In this document: one piece after another, positions 31,620 to 40,859 of the stretch
Position numbering within the stretch: position 1 is the stretch's first letter
Layout: every line of letters starts with the position of its first letter
Assembly: GCA_001969505.1 (NCBI GenBank)
Contig: LSSK01001557.1
Location: 1 to 47,192 of the forward strand
Direction: 5' to 3'
DNA: 47,192 nt
Origin: Zancudomyces culisetae
Taxonomy: Eukaryota > Kickxellomycota > Harpellomycetes > Harpellales > Legeriomycetaceae
The notes under the pieces: model-generated
Told to the model about the DNA's origin: nothing
What the model saw: only the letters and a program-made list of their open reading frames with translations
The model's database searches: none
Translations under genes and position numbers: made by a program

Positions 31620-33269
31620 ATGCAGGAAAGAGTAAATGTATATGTGGGTATAAGTCTTGGAACATACAATACCGTGATTGCGATAAGCGATCGGGAGGGA
31701 GACAGCCACGTAATAGCCAACAATGATGGAGAGCACAAAACACCATTGTATATAGGAATCACCAAAGACCATGAGGAAGAGGAGGGGCACGAAGAGGAAG
31801 TGGTATTCGGAAGTCAGGCCAAGATCCAGAGCGCTTATAACAGTGGAAACACAGTAGTGAAGTTTAAAGATTACTTGGGAATAACAGAGAAGGAGGCCCA
31901 AGACGCAGCTATTGAGAAAGAAAGCAAGAGTGTGTTTTGTAAATTGCAAAGACTTGCAACAACAGGGGAGCTAGGATATACGATCAATGGAAAGGAGTAC
32001 ACAGTATACCAAATAATGAAGGAATATATTGACAACCTTTACAAGGTGGTAACAAAGTATATAGGAGAAACCAAGAAGATCGCAGGAGTAGCAATCTCAG
32101 TCCCAAGCTACTTTAACAGTAAGCAAAGAGAGCAGATGCAACAGCTGTGCAAGGAGTTGGATATTCCAAACGCACAATTGGTTGACGAGCAGACAGCAGG
32201 AATAGTCAGCAGCACTAGAGGACAAAAACTGTTGGCAGCAGACAAGGAATACACCAAGAACGTACTTGTTGTAAATGTGGGAGGAACAAAGACAGCAGTT
32301 AGTATTTACACAGTAGGCGAGTTGGTGAGCGAAATCGGAACAGTGGTCACTGACAAGGTTAGTGGAGAGGAGTTTGACAAGGTGTTGACAAACTACTTGC
32401 ACAAGCAACCACCAACATCAACCAGAGCCACAATCAAACTGCAACATTCAGTAGAAAACGCCAAGCACACACTTTCGCTCTCAACCACAGCACATTGTTT
32501 TGTTGAGGCACTTGACAACGGAGTCGATTTCTCAGCAAACATTACCAGAGTAAGATTTGATTTGCTATCTGCCAAGCTGTACACCCAGCTCATTGACACA
32601 ATCGACACACTATTGCAATCATACAGCTACAACAGATCAGAAATAGACTCAATTGTTTTGCTTGGAGGAAGTTGTAAAATCCCCAAATTGGCCAACAGAG
32701 TCAAGGCTCTGTTCCCTTACGCCTCAGTTTCAACAGCAACCTCCTCCCAAAATGCTGACTCTGGCTCTGGCTCTGGCTCTGGCTCTGGTAAAGGAAAATC
32801 TCACAGCATCGAATGTGACGAGGCTATTGCCATCGGCTCTTCCAAACTGGCCGCATACAACGACCACAACCCCGCCATCTCTGCCCGCTCGTCGCCTTCT
32901 TACCCAATTGGTCTGAAGCTTGCCGACTCCTTGTTCCATCCTCTGGTCCCAAGAAACTCTCCACTTCCATTCGTCAAGAAGTTCTCCTTTGCCATCCCCA
33001 AGAACGGCGCCAACCACCACTTTGCCGTCTGCAAAGGTTCATTGTACCAGCCTCCACACTCTGAATCCGACGATGAAGATGACTCAGCTGAGGATAACTC
33101 TTCCGCTCCCCGCTACGTCCCCGATTCATCTGCTCCTCTAATTGCTGAGTTCTCTGTTCCTTCATCCTCCGATTCAGATACTGACAATGTTGACCTGACT
33201 GTCTTTATATCTTCATCTGGAAAACTTGAATTCAAAGTCGCTTGCAACGACCAAGACATCTCGTTGTAA
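31620..33269 (+). CDS. SSZ1: Ribosome-associated Hsp70-like protein Ssz1
   Basis: Atypical Hsp70 of the ribosome-associated complex; with the J-protein Zuo1 it stimulates Ssb at the ribosome exit tunnel. Intronless, 549 aa (yeast 538). The N-terminal actin-like ATPase domain has GISLGTYNTVIA, VPSYFNSKQREQM, DEQTAGIV, VVNVGGTKTAVSIYTV and IVLLGGSCKIPKL. The canonical DLGGGT phosphate-2 motif reads NVGGTK, as expected for a degenerate Hsp70 that does not need ATP hydrolysis. A (SG)n-rich linker near residue 380 and an acidic stretch (ESDDEDDSAED) surround a shortened substrate-binding domain, as in Ssz1 and unlike normal Hsp70. Codon choice shifts from purine- to pyrimidine-ending along the gene. 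Only 11 bp separate its stop from that of the convergent gene. Confidence 0.93.
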   Translation: MQERVNVYVGISLGTYNTVIAISDREGDSHVIANNDGEHKTPLYIGITKDHEEEEGHEEEVVFGSQAKIQSAYNSGNTVVKFKDYLGITEKEAQDAAIEKESKSVFCKLQRLATTGELGYTINGKEYTVYQIMKEYIDNLYKVVTKYIGETKKIAGVAISVPSYFNSKQREQMQQLCKELDIPNAQLVDEQTAGIVSSTRGQKLLAADKEYTKNVLVVNVGGTKTAVSIYTVGELVSEIGTVVTDKVSGEEFDKVLTNYLHKQPPTSTRATIKLQHSVENAKHTLSLSTTAHCFVEALDNGVDFSANITRVRFDLLSAKLYTQLIDTIDTLLQSYSYNRSEIDSIVLLGGSCKIPKLANRVKALFPYASVSTATSSQNADSGSGSGSGSGKGKSHSIECDEAIAIGSSKLAAYNDHNPAISARSSPSYPIGLKLADSLFHPLVPRNSPLPFVKKFSFAIPKNGANHHFAVCKGSLYQPPHSESDDEDDSAEDNSSAPRYVPDSSAPLIAEFSVPSSSDSDTDNVDLTVFISSSGKLEFKVACNDQDISL

Positions 33270-33280
33270 ATAGTTCTTTA

Positions 33281-33697
33281 TTATTTTTTCTTTTTGATGA
33301 TTTTGTTGATGTTAATAAAACTCTTGATCATTTTTTCTCTAACTTTATCACTTATGATTGGTCTCTCTTGATTTATACCACCATCACCACTATTATTATT
33401 ATTACTATTATTATTATTTTCCTGTGCATTCGTTTCAAATGCCCATTTTAAAACATTTATAAACTCTGGATACCAATCTGACTTTTCTAAATCTGTCACA
33501 TGTTCTGCAAACAGTGCCTTTTTCATCGCTTCATTTTGTATTATCGCCTCTTGGTTAAGACTTTCAATCCCATCACTTTCATTATTACCATTACTCCCCC
33601 TCTCATAAATACTCTTTATAAATTGTACATTCTCCCTCCCACATACCAACTTTTTCCCTCCTCTTCCTCCTCCTCGTCCTCTTCCTCTTCCTCCTCC

Positions 33698-33731
<34 letters not shown>

Positions 33732-34735
33732 TCTCCTCCCGTCCCCCCTTTCTCTTTCTCTTTCTCTTTCTCTTTCTCTACATTCTCCGTCACTCCTCCT
33801 TCAACCTCAGCTCGACTGCTACTGTTAAAACATCCAGGAAGCCTCTGTTTATACATCGCTAACAATTGTTCCTGTATGAATTCTCCCTGCTCAATAGCTA
33901 TTTCTTGATAATCCGTCTTTGTCTTTGTCTTTGTCTTTTTCCTTGCTTTCCCAGCCACACTCACTTTTCTTTTTTTACTCAATCCTGTATCGTTACCCTC
34001 TCCTTCTGGTTGCGTGGTGGATAATGTATCCACACTTTTATCCGTGTCTGTAACTTTTACCTTTGATTTAACCGCTGGTTTTGACTTTCGACCTTTAGGC
34101 ACTGTGCTTTTGGATGGTTCGCCAGTTGGTTCTGCCAATTCAGGACCAAATACCACCACCACATCCTCTTCATTCATCTCCTTCTTTCCCACTTCCTTTC
34201 CCTTTTTCACTCCCTTTTTCACTCCCTCTCCCTCTTTATTTACCCGTTTTCGTGGTTTTTTCACCTGACCCTTCTTCGATGCTATATCCAAACTTTCTTG
34301 TTCCTCTTCTCCACTCTTATTTGTATTATCATTTGTGTTTGTATCCACAACTTTGTCGGATTTTTTACGCCTTCGAATACTTTTCTCAGCTCCAACTTTA
34401 ACCACACCCCCTTTATTCCTCTGAACTGTTACCCTTTTCCTACCCTTTTTTATATTTGCGGATTCTTCGTTGTTCTCCTCCACTGTAGGATTCGACCTAT
34501 TTGTTGTGGCTTCATTTTGCAAATTATTCAATTTACCAACCTCATGCATTTGGATTTGCCTTTGGTCTTGAGGTGCATTTTCGATTCCGTTTTCATTCTC
34601 ATTTTCATTTTCATTAGTGTTTTCATTTTCGTCTACGTTCTCGTCTCCATTTTCGTTGGTGTTTTCGTTTTCGTTTTCGTTTTCACTTAACTTTTCTCCC
34701 AACTTTTCTGTTCTCTTTTGTTTTCGTGTCTTCAT
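33281..34735 (-). CDS. Lys/Glu/Asn-rich protein with RGG box, unknown function
   Basis: Intronless, 484 aa, mostly low complexity. Residues 15-50 are Asn/Glu repeats (ENENENENTNEN). Residues 95-290 are Lys/Arg-rich with probable nuclear localisation signals (RRRKKSDK, KKPRKRV, KKRKVSVAGKARKKTK). A EKEKEKEKEK tract leads to an RGG-type region (RGRGGGRGGGGGGGRGRGRG) near residues 355-375, typical of RNA-binding nucleolar proteins. The C-terminal 100 residues are the most globular part (FAEHVTDLEKSDWYPEFINV, LKWAFETNA) and end in IINKIIKKKK. I recognise no family; a nuclear or nucleolar RNA-linked role is inferred from composition. The stop is 11 bp from that of SSZ1 on the other strand, so the transcripts must overlap. 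Confidence 0.7.
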
Positions 34736-35381
34736 TTGTGAAATACTATTCTAATACAATTGTCTCTAGGACCCTCCTCTATTTATCCTCCCAAACTTTT
34801 TCGACTCTTGTCTTTACAAATTTAGATCTCTAGATATATTTATGAGCAACAAGTACCTGATGCATGCTGGTATTTTTATTTTATAAATTATGTGTAATTG
34901 GTTTGATAATCACACCTTTTGCTGTTGTTCTCATATCCCTTGCTTTTGTAAATGGTCCAAACTTTATTTATTTTTTATTTTTATTTTAATTAGCAACAAA
35001 AATCTGTCATTTCATTTTCGATTTATGGCACTTAAAAATTGAACTCATCCCCTCCCTTCCCCTTCCCCTGCCCCTGCCCCTGCCCCTGCCTCTTCTTATA
35101 AATTTAAAATCATACTTTTGTTCAATGGCAAGTAAATCAAGAGTGTGAAAAGATGTATGGATAACAAAACATGTTTGAAACTCGAACCTGTGAGGGGGAG
35201 TACGTCGCTTCAACCAACACATCAAAGCTAGAGAAATAATCCAAATACACATGTCCTCTTTTAACAAAAAGGTGCCGCCTTAGATCAATAGAATCGCATA
35301 TTATATTGGAATTTGTACCTCTGAACCCCGCCCCCTCCCCTCGCTTTGTTGTTGTTAACCATCTTCCAGAAATGTTGAAGA

Positions 35382-35409
35382 CCTCCTCCTCCTCCTCCTC
35401 CTCCTCCTC
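35382..35409. repeat. (CCT)n microsatellite
   Basis: Nine CCT units in non-coding DNA. Confidence 0.85.
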
Positions 35410-36974
35410 TTTCTCCCCTCCCTAACCACTAGGTGTACAGTGAATTTCAGAACACGTCAATGTTTATGTTTCACTTGTCGCATAATTTCCCCGTCTTATT
35501 TTTAGCTTATTGAAGTGATTCACTCAATACCATAATTACCATCCCCTCCGCTCCGCTCCCCTCACCTTTCTTTTTTAAAAGAAATACTCAACCCCAACCA
35601 TTTTATTAACTCGATGGCATGGCATACCTTAATTAGATAAATATTCATACAGTATGGGTCTCTCTTCCTCTCTCCCCCCCCCTCCTCTCTTCTTCTCTCC
35701 CTATCCCATCCCATCTCTTCAAAAAACAAAAAACATAAAACAAAGCTGCAGAGTAGTGTCAACTTCATTTACAAATAAATTGAAAGTGATAAAGTAAAAA
35801 AAGTACTTTTAGAAAAACTTTTGTTGGGATATGACAATTTTGGAACGCAAAAAGGATAAATACTTACTATTTACATAGGAATCATTTGTTTTGTTTTGTT
35901 TTGTTTGGTTTGGTTAGTAAATGACAAACAGACTTTACAATGCATACAGCTTATATTTGAATACATAGCCGATGCGCAAGTTTGTTTGTTGGGAAAGTGG
36001 GTTAATAACCGAAAATAGGTACAATAGTACTTTTTTTTTCTTTTTTTTTCTTTAGGTGTGTGAGTATATCCATTGGACTACTGACTAGAAAGATCAAAAA
36101 AATAAAGTCCAAAGAAAGTTCTTTAGGAGTAATAAATTTCGGATGATATATCAAATTGGGACGATGTTAGTTTAAACCAGGTTGGGTTTGGTTGGGGATG
36201 AAGCAGACTATGGAATTTACTTTTTTTTTTTAGGGAGAGGAAGGAAGCAAGGGAGGGGAGAAGAGAGTGTAGAACAGAGAGAAAAAAAGAAAAAATATCA
36301 CACTCCTAAGTTTACAATACAAAACCTTGGGGGAGGAAGGGGGAGGGGGCTTATGCCTGGGTTATTTGTTGATGACTATTTTCTGTTTGCTGTACGATAC
36401 TCCATGAGTTTGCCATACACACTGTATACATCAACCAATGTCTTCTCTTGGCTCCTATAACATGCGTTGGGACATTAATTAAAAAGAAAGCACAAATAAA
36501 ACAAATAGGTACCAACATGCGTAAATGTTTATTTTGTTGAGTTGGTGTTTTTTTGTTTTCTTTCCTTTTCTTTTCATTTCATTTATTTCCTACTCTTCAA
36601 ACTTGAATAACGGATAAATTTATTTTATATGCACTATTACTACACACTAGAACACTAAGTCTTTCCTTTTCTTTTACTTTAAAATAAAAAAGAAAAGGAA
36701 AAAGAGAGAAAAAGAGAGAAAAAAGTCGGAAAATGCACCAATGGTGAATATTACAAGTATTTGCTGTTCTAATTAGGCAAGAAGCTGCATGTATGTTGCG
36801 TCTATGTTGTACTCACGGAAAAATATTTGTGCTTTTATCCGATACTTACTCTTTTGGCAAGATACCCCCTCCCCCCCCTCTTCCCACTTTCTACTTCCCA
36901 TTTCAAATAATAGTAATAACAAAGTATTTTCTACAAGTACAGTGAACAATAAAAAAAAGTTGTAACTTTTTCAC

Positions 36975-36982
36975 TATAAATA
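36975..36982 (+). promoter_or_regulatory. TATA box of secreted protein gene
   Basis: TATAAATA about 175 bp upstream of the ATG at 37155; CAAG repeats follow in the presumed 5' UTR near 37096-37125. Confidence 0.4.
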
Positions 36983-37154
36983 CGTCCAGTTTAGCACCAC
37001 CATTCCTTTCCTCTTGTACTTTAAAAGTATTCTCTAAACACTATCCCTTCTAAATATTTAGGTATTTTCTGAAGAACCAAAGGGTGTCTAATCACAAGCA
37101 ATCAAGCAAGCAAGCAAACAAGAAAGAGAAAAGCAACACCTGTAACTACCAAAA

Positions 37155-37454
37155 ATGAAATTCGCCTCGTATCTATTGGCACTTGTTGGCGTAGCCCATC
37201 ACGTTGTCGCAGAAACTAAAGACGGATTTTCGTGCGTCCCAGAGATTCCTAATGGTCCTGCTAATATACTTAAGTTGGATGTCAACGGCGCTAGCACTGT
37301 ATTTAAATGTTCTGGTACGGTTGCTAACGCTGCTTCATGTACGACTACTGATAGCGATGATGGAAAGACATATACATGTAATCGGGATGCTGCTACTCCT
37401 ATTATATGTAATGATAAAAATGGACAATTCTGCTGTAACATAGCTCAAAGTTAA
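37155..37454 (+). CDS. Small secreted Cys-rich protein
   Basis: 99 aa, intronless. A clear signal peptide (MKFASYLLALVGVAHHVVA, cleavage near AHHVVA/ET) is followed by an 80-residue mature protein with seven Cys: GFSC, VFKC, AASC, TYTC, IICN and a final FCC. It is rich in Thr, Asp, Ala and Asn, with no membrane segment or GPI-type tail. This is the profile of a small secreted fungal protein, such as a cell-wall or effector-like protein. I recognise no family, and the odd Cys number leaves one unpaired or intermolecular. A TATA box lies upstream. A second predicted secreted gene lies 2 kb downstream but the two share no obvious sequence. Confidence 0.7.
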   Translation: MKFASYLLALVGVAHHVVAETKDGFSCVPEIPNGPANILKLDVNGASTVFKCSGTVANAASCTTTDSDDGKTYTCNRDAATPIICNDKNGQFCCNIAQS

Positions 37455-39377
37455 TAGTAAAAAACTCGTAATTAATGATGGACCACAGGCACATTGTTTT
37501 ATTTTTTTTTGAGGGATTTGACAACATTGGTGCTCAACGTGATTCGAGTAGTTTATTTGAGTATTATTTTATTTTCCCATAGCTTTTATTTGCGATCTTT
37601 GGTTAATAAACACAGTTCAGCTTTATTTAAAAAAAGTAAGGATGGTAGAAACCCAAATGTGTACATTTGATAATTAATAGATGTATAATTAACATTGCTG
37701 AGTGTATGGATGTGGTGGTTGTGCAGTGGTACACAGGTACGGGTTAAAATAGTAGATGTTTGTTTTTAAGGTGCTGGGAAATGTCAGAATACCAGACAAT
37801 GAACAGACCCATTCTCTATTGATATGGTTGGTAATACCAAATGTCTAAAAATTGAACTCAAAAGAAAGATCTCCTCCTCCTCCTTGCTCAAGTATACGAA
37901 AAGAGTGTATAATTCATCCTCTCTATCTCTTTTTTTTTTCTACAGTATTTTTAAGGATATCTTTTATTTTGAGAATTAAGGCGTCAAGATGGCAATCAAC
38001 GGGTGAGAAAAAGAACGTTATAAGTGATAGAATAGCAAGGTGTATTGGTGCAAGATGATTTTAAAATTTTTTCCACTGTTGGGAGGTGGGGGGTGGGGAG
38101 AGTGAGATAGAGATAGAGGTGCAAAGTTTTTTCCAACTAATAGGCAAGCGGTAATTGAGAACAAAACCAGGCCAGTCTGTTTCATTGTAATGAAGTAATA
38201 TATCTATAATATGTCTAAAAATGAAATGAAAAAATAAAAATACTGGACACCATTTGATTTATTTTATTTTATTATGGTCAATAAAGTTGGATGAATCAAA
38301 ATTAAAAGCTGTTAATAAACTGAAAGATACACTCGCAATAGCTCTAACAGATGATAATTCTGACTAAAAAAAAAAAAAACAAACAAACAAACAAACAAAC
38401 AAAAAAGAAAAGTTGTGTAAAGGGTGGAAAATAAAAAACAAACTAACAAGCAAAATTCCCCAAATAGTCTAGAAAGGAGAATCATAAAAGGAATATGTAA
38501 AAAATAATTTTGTTTTTCTACATAGTATAAAAGTATGCAAAGTTTGGGTTGAAGAAATGCCTTGCGTCTAAATTACCAAAATGAAATATCGAAATAGGAA
38601 AAGAGTACATACAAGCATATACTTTTTTTGGGGAAGAAGGAGGAAACGGGAGGAAGTGATAAGAGGGTAAAATAAATTGGGTGAAACTATCAATGTAGTG
38701 CAAGCTTTAACACGTTAGTTTTTGTATTTGATCTCTTGTGCAGAATTGTGCATATAAATATTACATAGTTGAGGATGAATAGATAAATAGGTGAATGAGT
38801 GAGAAGTGGAGTAAAATGGACAAAAGTGTGTGACGAAAGAGGAACGGACAAATAAATATTACCAATATTACAGTATTACAGCTTTGTTTGTGCTGGAAAA
38901 AAGAAAAAAAAAGAAAAAAAAACCAACAAATATGCCGGTAATATTCAAAATGATATTTTAAAGTGAACAAAGTAGGAAGGTATGGGTAAAATAATATAAA
39001 AAAGTTCTTTGAAAAGCGGGAAAAGTTGAAGGTTAAAATTGACTAATATAGAATCATATAAACAAATATGCAATAAACCGAAAATAAAAATGCACCTAGT
39101 GGAAAAAAAAAAAGCATTGGGGGGTGGGATGTGAAGTGAGAAAAGCGAGAAATGAGAAAAGTGGTAATAGAAGAAGTAGGAGCTAAGGAAAGCAACGAAA
39201 AAGAAAGAATATAAGTTAATCAAGAAAAACATATAAGTACAGAGCTAATTTTCACTTTTTCTTTTCTCTTCTTTTGATCTAACTTTTCTCATAGCTCTTG
39301 TTTATATTAACTATTAATAAAGATACAATTGAAAAAAGTATTTATTATATCAGCAGTAAATCGATTTTCACTCTACA
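37455..39377. other. Gene-poor region between the secreted protein genes
   Basis: 1.9 kb, AT-rich, with A-rich simple repeats and no supported gene. Frames on the minus strand (38761-39232) are Phe/Leu/Ser-rich translations of A-rich DNA and are not called. Confidence 0.5.
38377..38403. repeat. (AAAC)n microsatellite
   Basis: Six AAAC units following a run of A. Confidence 0.85.
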
Positions 39378-39471
39378 AGTAAGTTATCCTTGATGTTTTA
39401 TTATACTTACAATGTATGGTCAGTTTGGTGATATTTACTAAATATATATTTGTGAATATTTTGTGAAATAG
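39378..39471 (+). other. Probable 5' UTR intron
   Basis: Donor GTAAGT at 39378, TTTACTAAA branch-like site and acceptor AAATAG at 39471, 28 bp before the ATG at 39500. There is no ATG just upstream, so the intron would lie wholly in the 5' UTR of the secreted protein gene. Confidence 0.5.
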
Positions 39472-39499
39472 AAACTTGAAAATAACGGGGATAAAAAAA

Positions 39500-39868
39500 A
39501 TGATTCAAGGCATCAAATGGACAGTGGGATTATTGGGGTTGGGTTTTATGTACTCAGCACAGTCAAAAGTTGGTATTATTCTCGAGAAAAGTGATCCAGG
39601 ACCAGCAAACCATAAGATTATTATAAACGTGGATCGTATTGCATCAGAGATAGCCTGCAAACCATACAAAGGTGCTAGTGGAACTATTGGTTCAAACACT
39701 GGTGCAAGCGTTGTTGAAGGGGGGGCTAGTGTATGGGCCCAATGCAAAAGTGAACATCGTGCATCTAATGCTGACGATACAGATGTAGCAGCTAGCATTG
39801 GGTGTGCTAGTATACCCGATGGCAGTGTAGAATGCTATTTACTTGAAGTGCCAAGAAAAAATGAATGA
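39500..39868 (+). CDS. Small predicted secreted protein, four Cys
   Basis: 122 aa from the first ATG, in context AAAAAATG. The N-terminus MIQGIKWTVGLLGLGFMYSA is a signal peptide with likely cleavage after AQS. The mature part holds four Cys (EIACKP, WAQCKS, IGCAS, VECYLL), enough for two disulfides, in a Gly/Ala/Ser/Val-rich background with several short beta-like stretches (KIIINVDRI, GASVVEGGASVWAQC). The tail is charged (EVPRKNE), with no GPI signal. I recognise no family. The gene stands alone in a repeat-rich, gene-poor stretch, a setting often seen for lineage-specific secreted proteins in fungi. Confidence 0.65.
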   Translation: MIQGIKWTVGLLGLGFMYSAQSKVGIILEKSDPGPANHKIIINVDRIASEIACKPYKGASGTIGSNTGASVVEGGASVWAQCKSEHRASNADDTDVAASIGCASIPDGSVECYLLEVPRKNE

Positions 39869-40534
39869 ATCTGATGAACATCTTTTGGTTAATAAGAATT
39901 ATATCTCGTTCTTTTTGAGTATTTTACTTGATTCATACATAATTTACTTTTATATGTTTACCAAAAAAATAGTCTAAAAGCAAACAAAAATGGTTTACTA
40001 GTTTTATTTTATTTTAGTTTTATATTCTTCAGAATAAATCAAGTTGATGACAAAGAAATTTTTGTAAGTAAAGTAGAAATGAAAAAGGGAAGTGGGGTGG
40101 GGAGGAGGAGGAGGAGGAGGAGAAGGAGGAGGACAATTTTTATTAAGTTTCAATATCTTGAATAAAGAAAAAGATAACCCATAAACTAAGAATTATGATA
40201 TAAATGTAAGTGAAATATGTGAAAGTGGGGAGGGGGAGGGAAAGAGAGAGGAAAAGTGTAAAGTTTTTATGTTTATAGTAAACTCGGATTGTAAATACAG
40301 TTAAAAAGAAAAACATGAATATTATTATTATTATTATTTTCTTTCTTGAAAGGGGTGATAATAGCATACACTAGTATTTTAATAGATGAATCTAGATCGA
40401 AATATATCAAAATACATTGATAATGCAAATAAAGAAAAAAAAAGTAAAAAGTGATTTCTGATCCTTAGCAACTCGGCCAATAAACATGAATATTTATATT
40501 TACCACTAGAAAAGTAGGTAAACTATAAAAAAAT
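39869..40534. other. Intergenic upstream of NAN1
   Basis: AT-rich and purine-rich, with a GGA microsatellite. No gene. Confidence 0.45.
40101..40132. repeat. (GGA)n microsatellite
   Basis: About ten GGA units with one AGA interruption. Confidence 0.85.
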
Positions 40535-40628
40535 AAAAAAAAAATTTTTTTATGTATATAGTGAATAGTTTACATACACTAAACAACAAGTATGTATATA
40601 CATATGAATATAAAAAAAAAATTTTTTT
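40535..40628 (+). promoter_or_regulatory. Paired A-tract/T-tract elements upstream of NAN1 (RRPE-like)
   Basis: Two near-identical elements, A10T7AT at 40535-40553 and 40612-40630, about 310 and 232 bp upstream of the NAN1 ATG. Same architecture as upstream of SSZ1. They resemble the AAAAATTTT element of yeast ribosome-biogenesis promoters; no PAC box was seen. Confidence 0.4.
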
Positions 40629-40859
40629 ATACTAAACTTTTTCGATTTGTTTGTAAAGAAAAAAAAGAGAGAAAATATCAAAAATTATAATTTGCAAATT
40701 GTATATAGAGAAAGGATTAAAGAGTAGGAACAAAGAAATAAATAATCAAAGAAAAGCAAAGACAAATTAGATTTTTTTTTTTAAATAAAGGAAATAGTTA
40801 TATAGATAATAAATAAAAAAGAGGTACACAAAAGAAAATCACAAGAATAAAAAAAGCAA

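Larger units (their letters stand above)
34736..37154. other. Gene-poor intergenic region
   Basis: 2.4 kb with microsatellites (CCT, TTTTG, GGGGCA-like pyrimidine runs near 35050) and no supported gene. TATAAATA at 36975-36982 lies about 175 bp upstream of the secreted protein gene at 37155. Confidence 0.5.

Noticed and set aside
33500-33862. Long Ser-rich frame opposite the RGG gene.
   Set aside because: It is the antisense of Glu/Lys/Gly codon repeats in the minus-strand gene.
35160-35240. tRNA-like stretch on the minus strand with GGTTCGAG resembling a B box and a TGGTTGAAG A-box-like segment.
   Set aside because: The T stem does not pair, no acceptor stem or sensible anticodon arm can be drawn, and no T-run terminator follows at the right place.
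38377-40132. Several short tandem repeats considered as possible CRISPR or centromere repeats.
   Set aside because: They are simple microsatellites without spacer structure or long repeat units.
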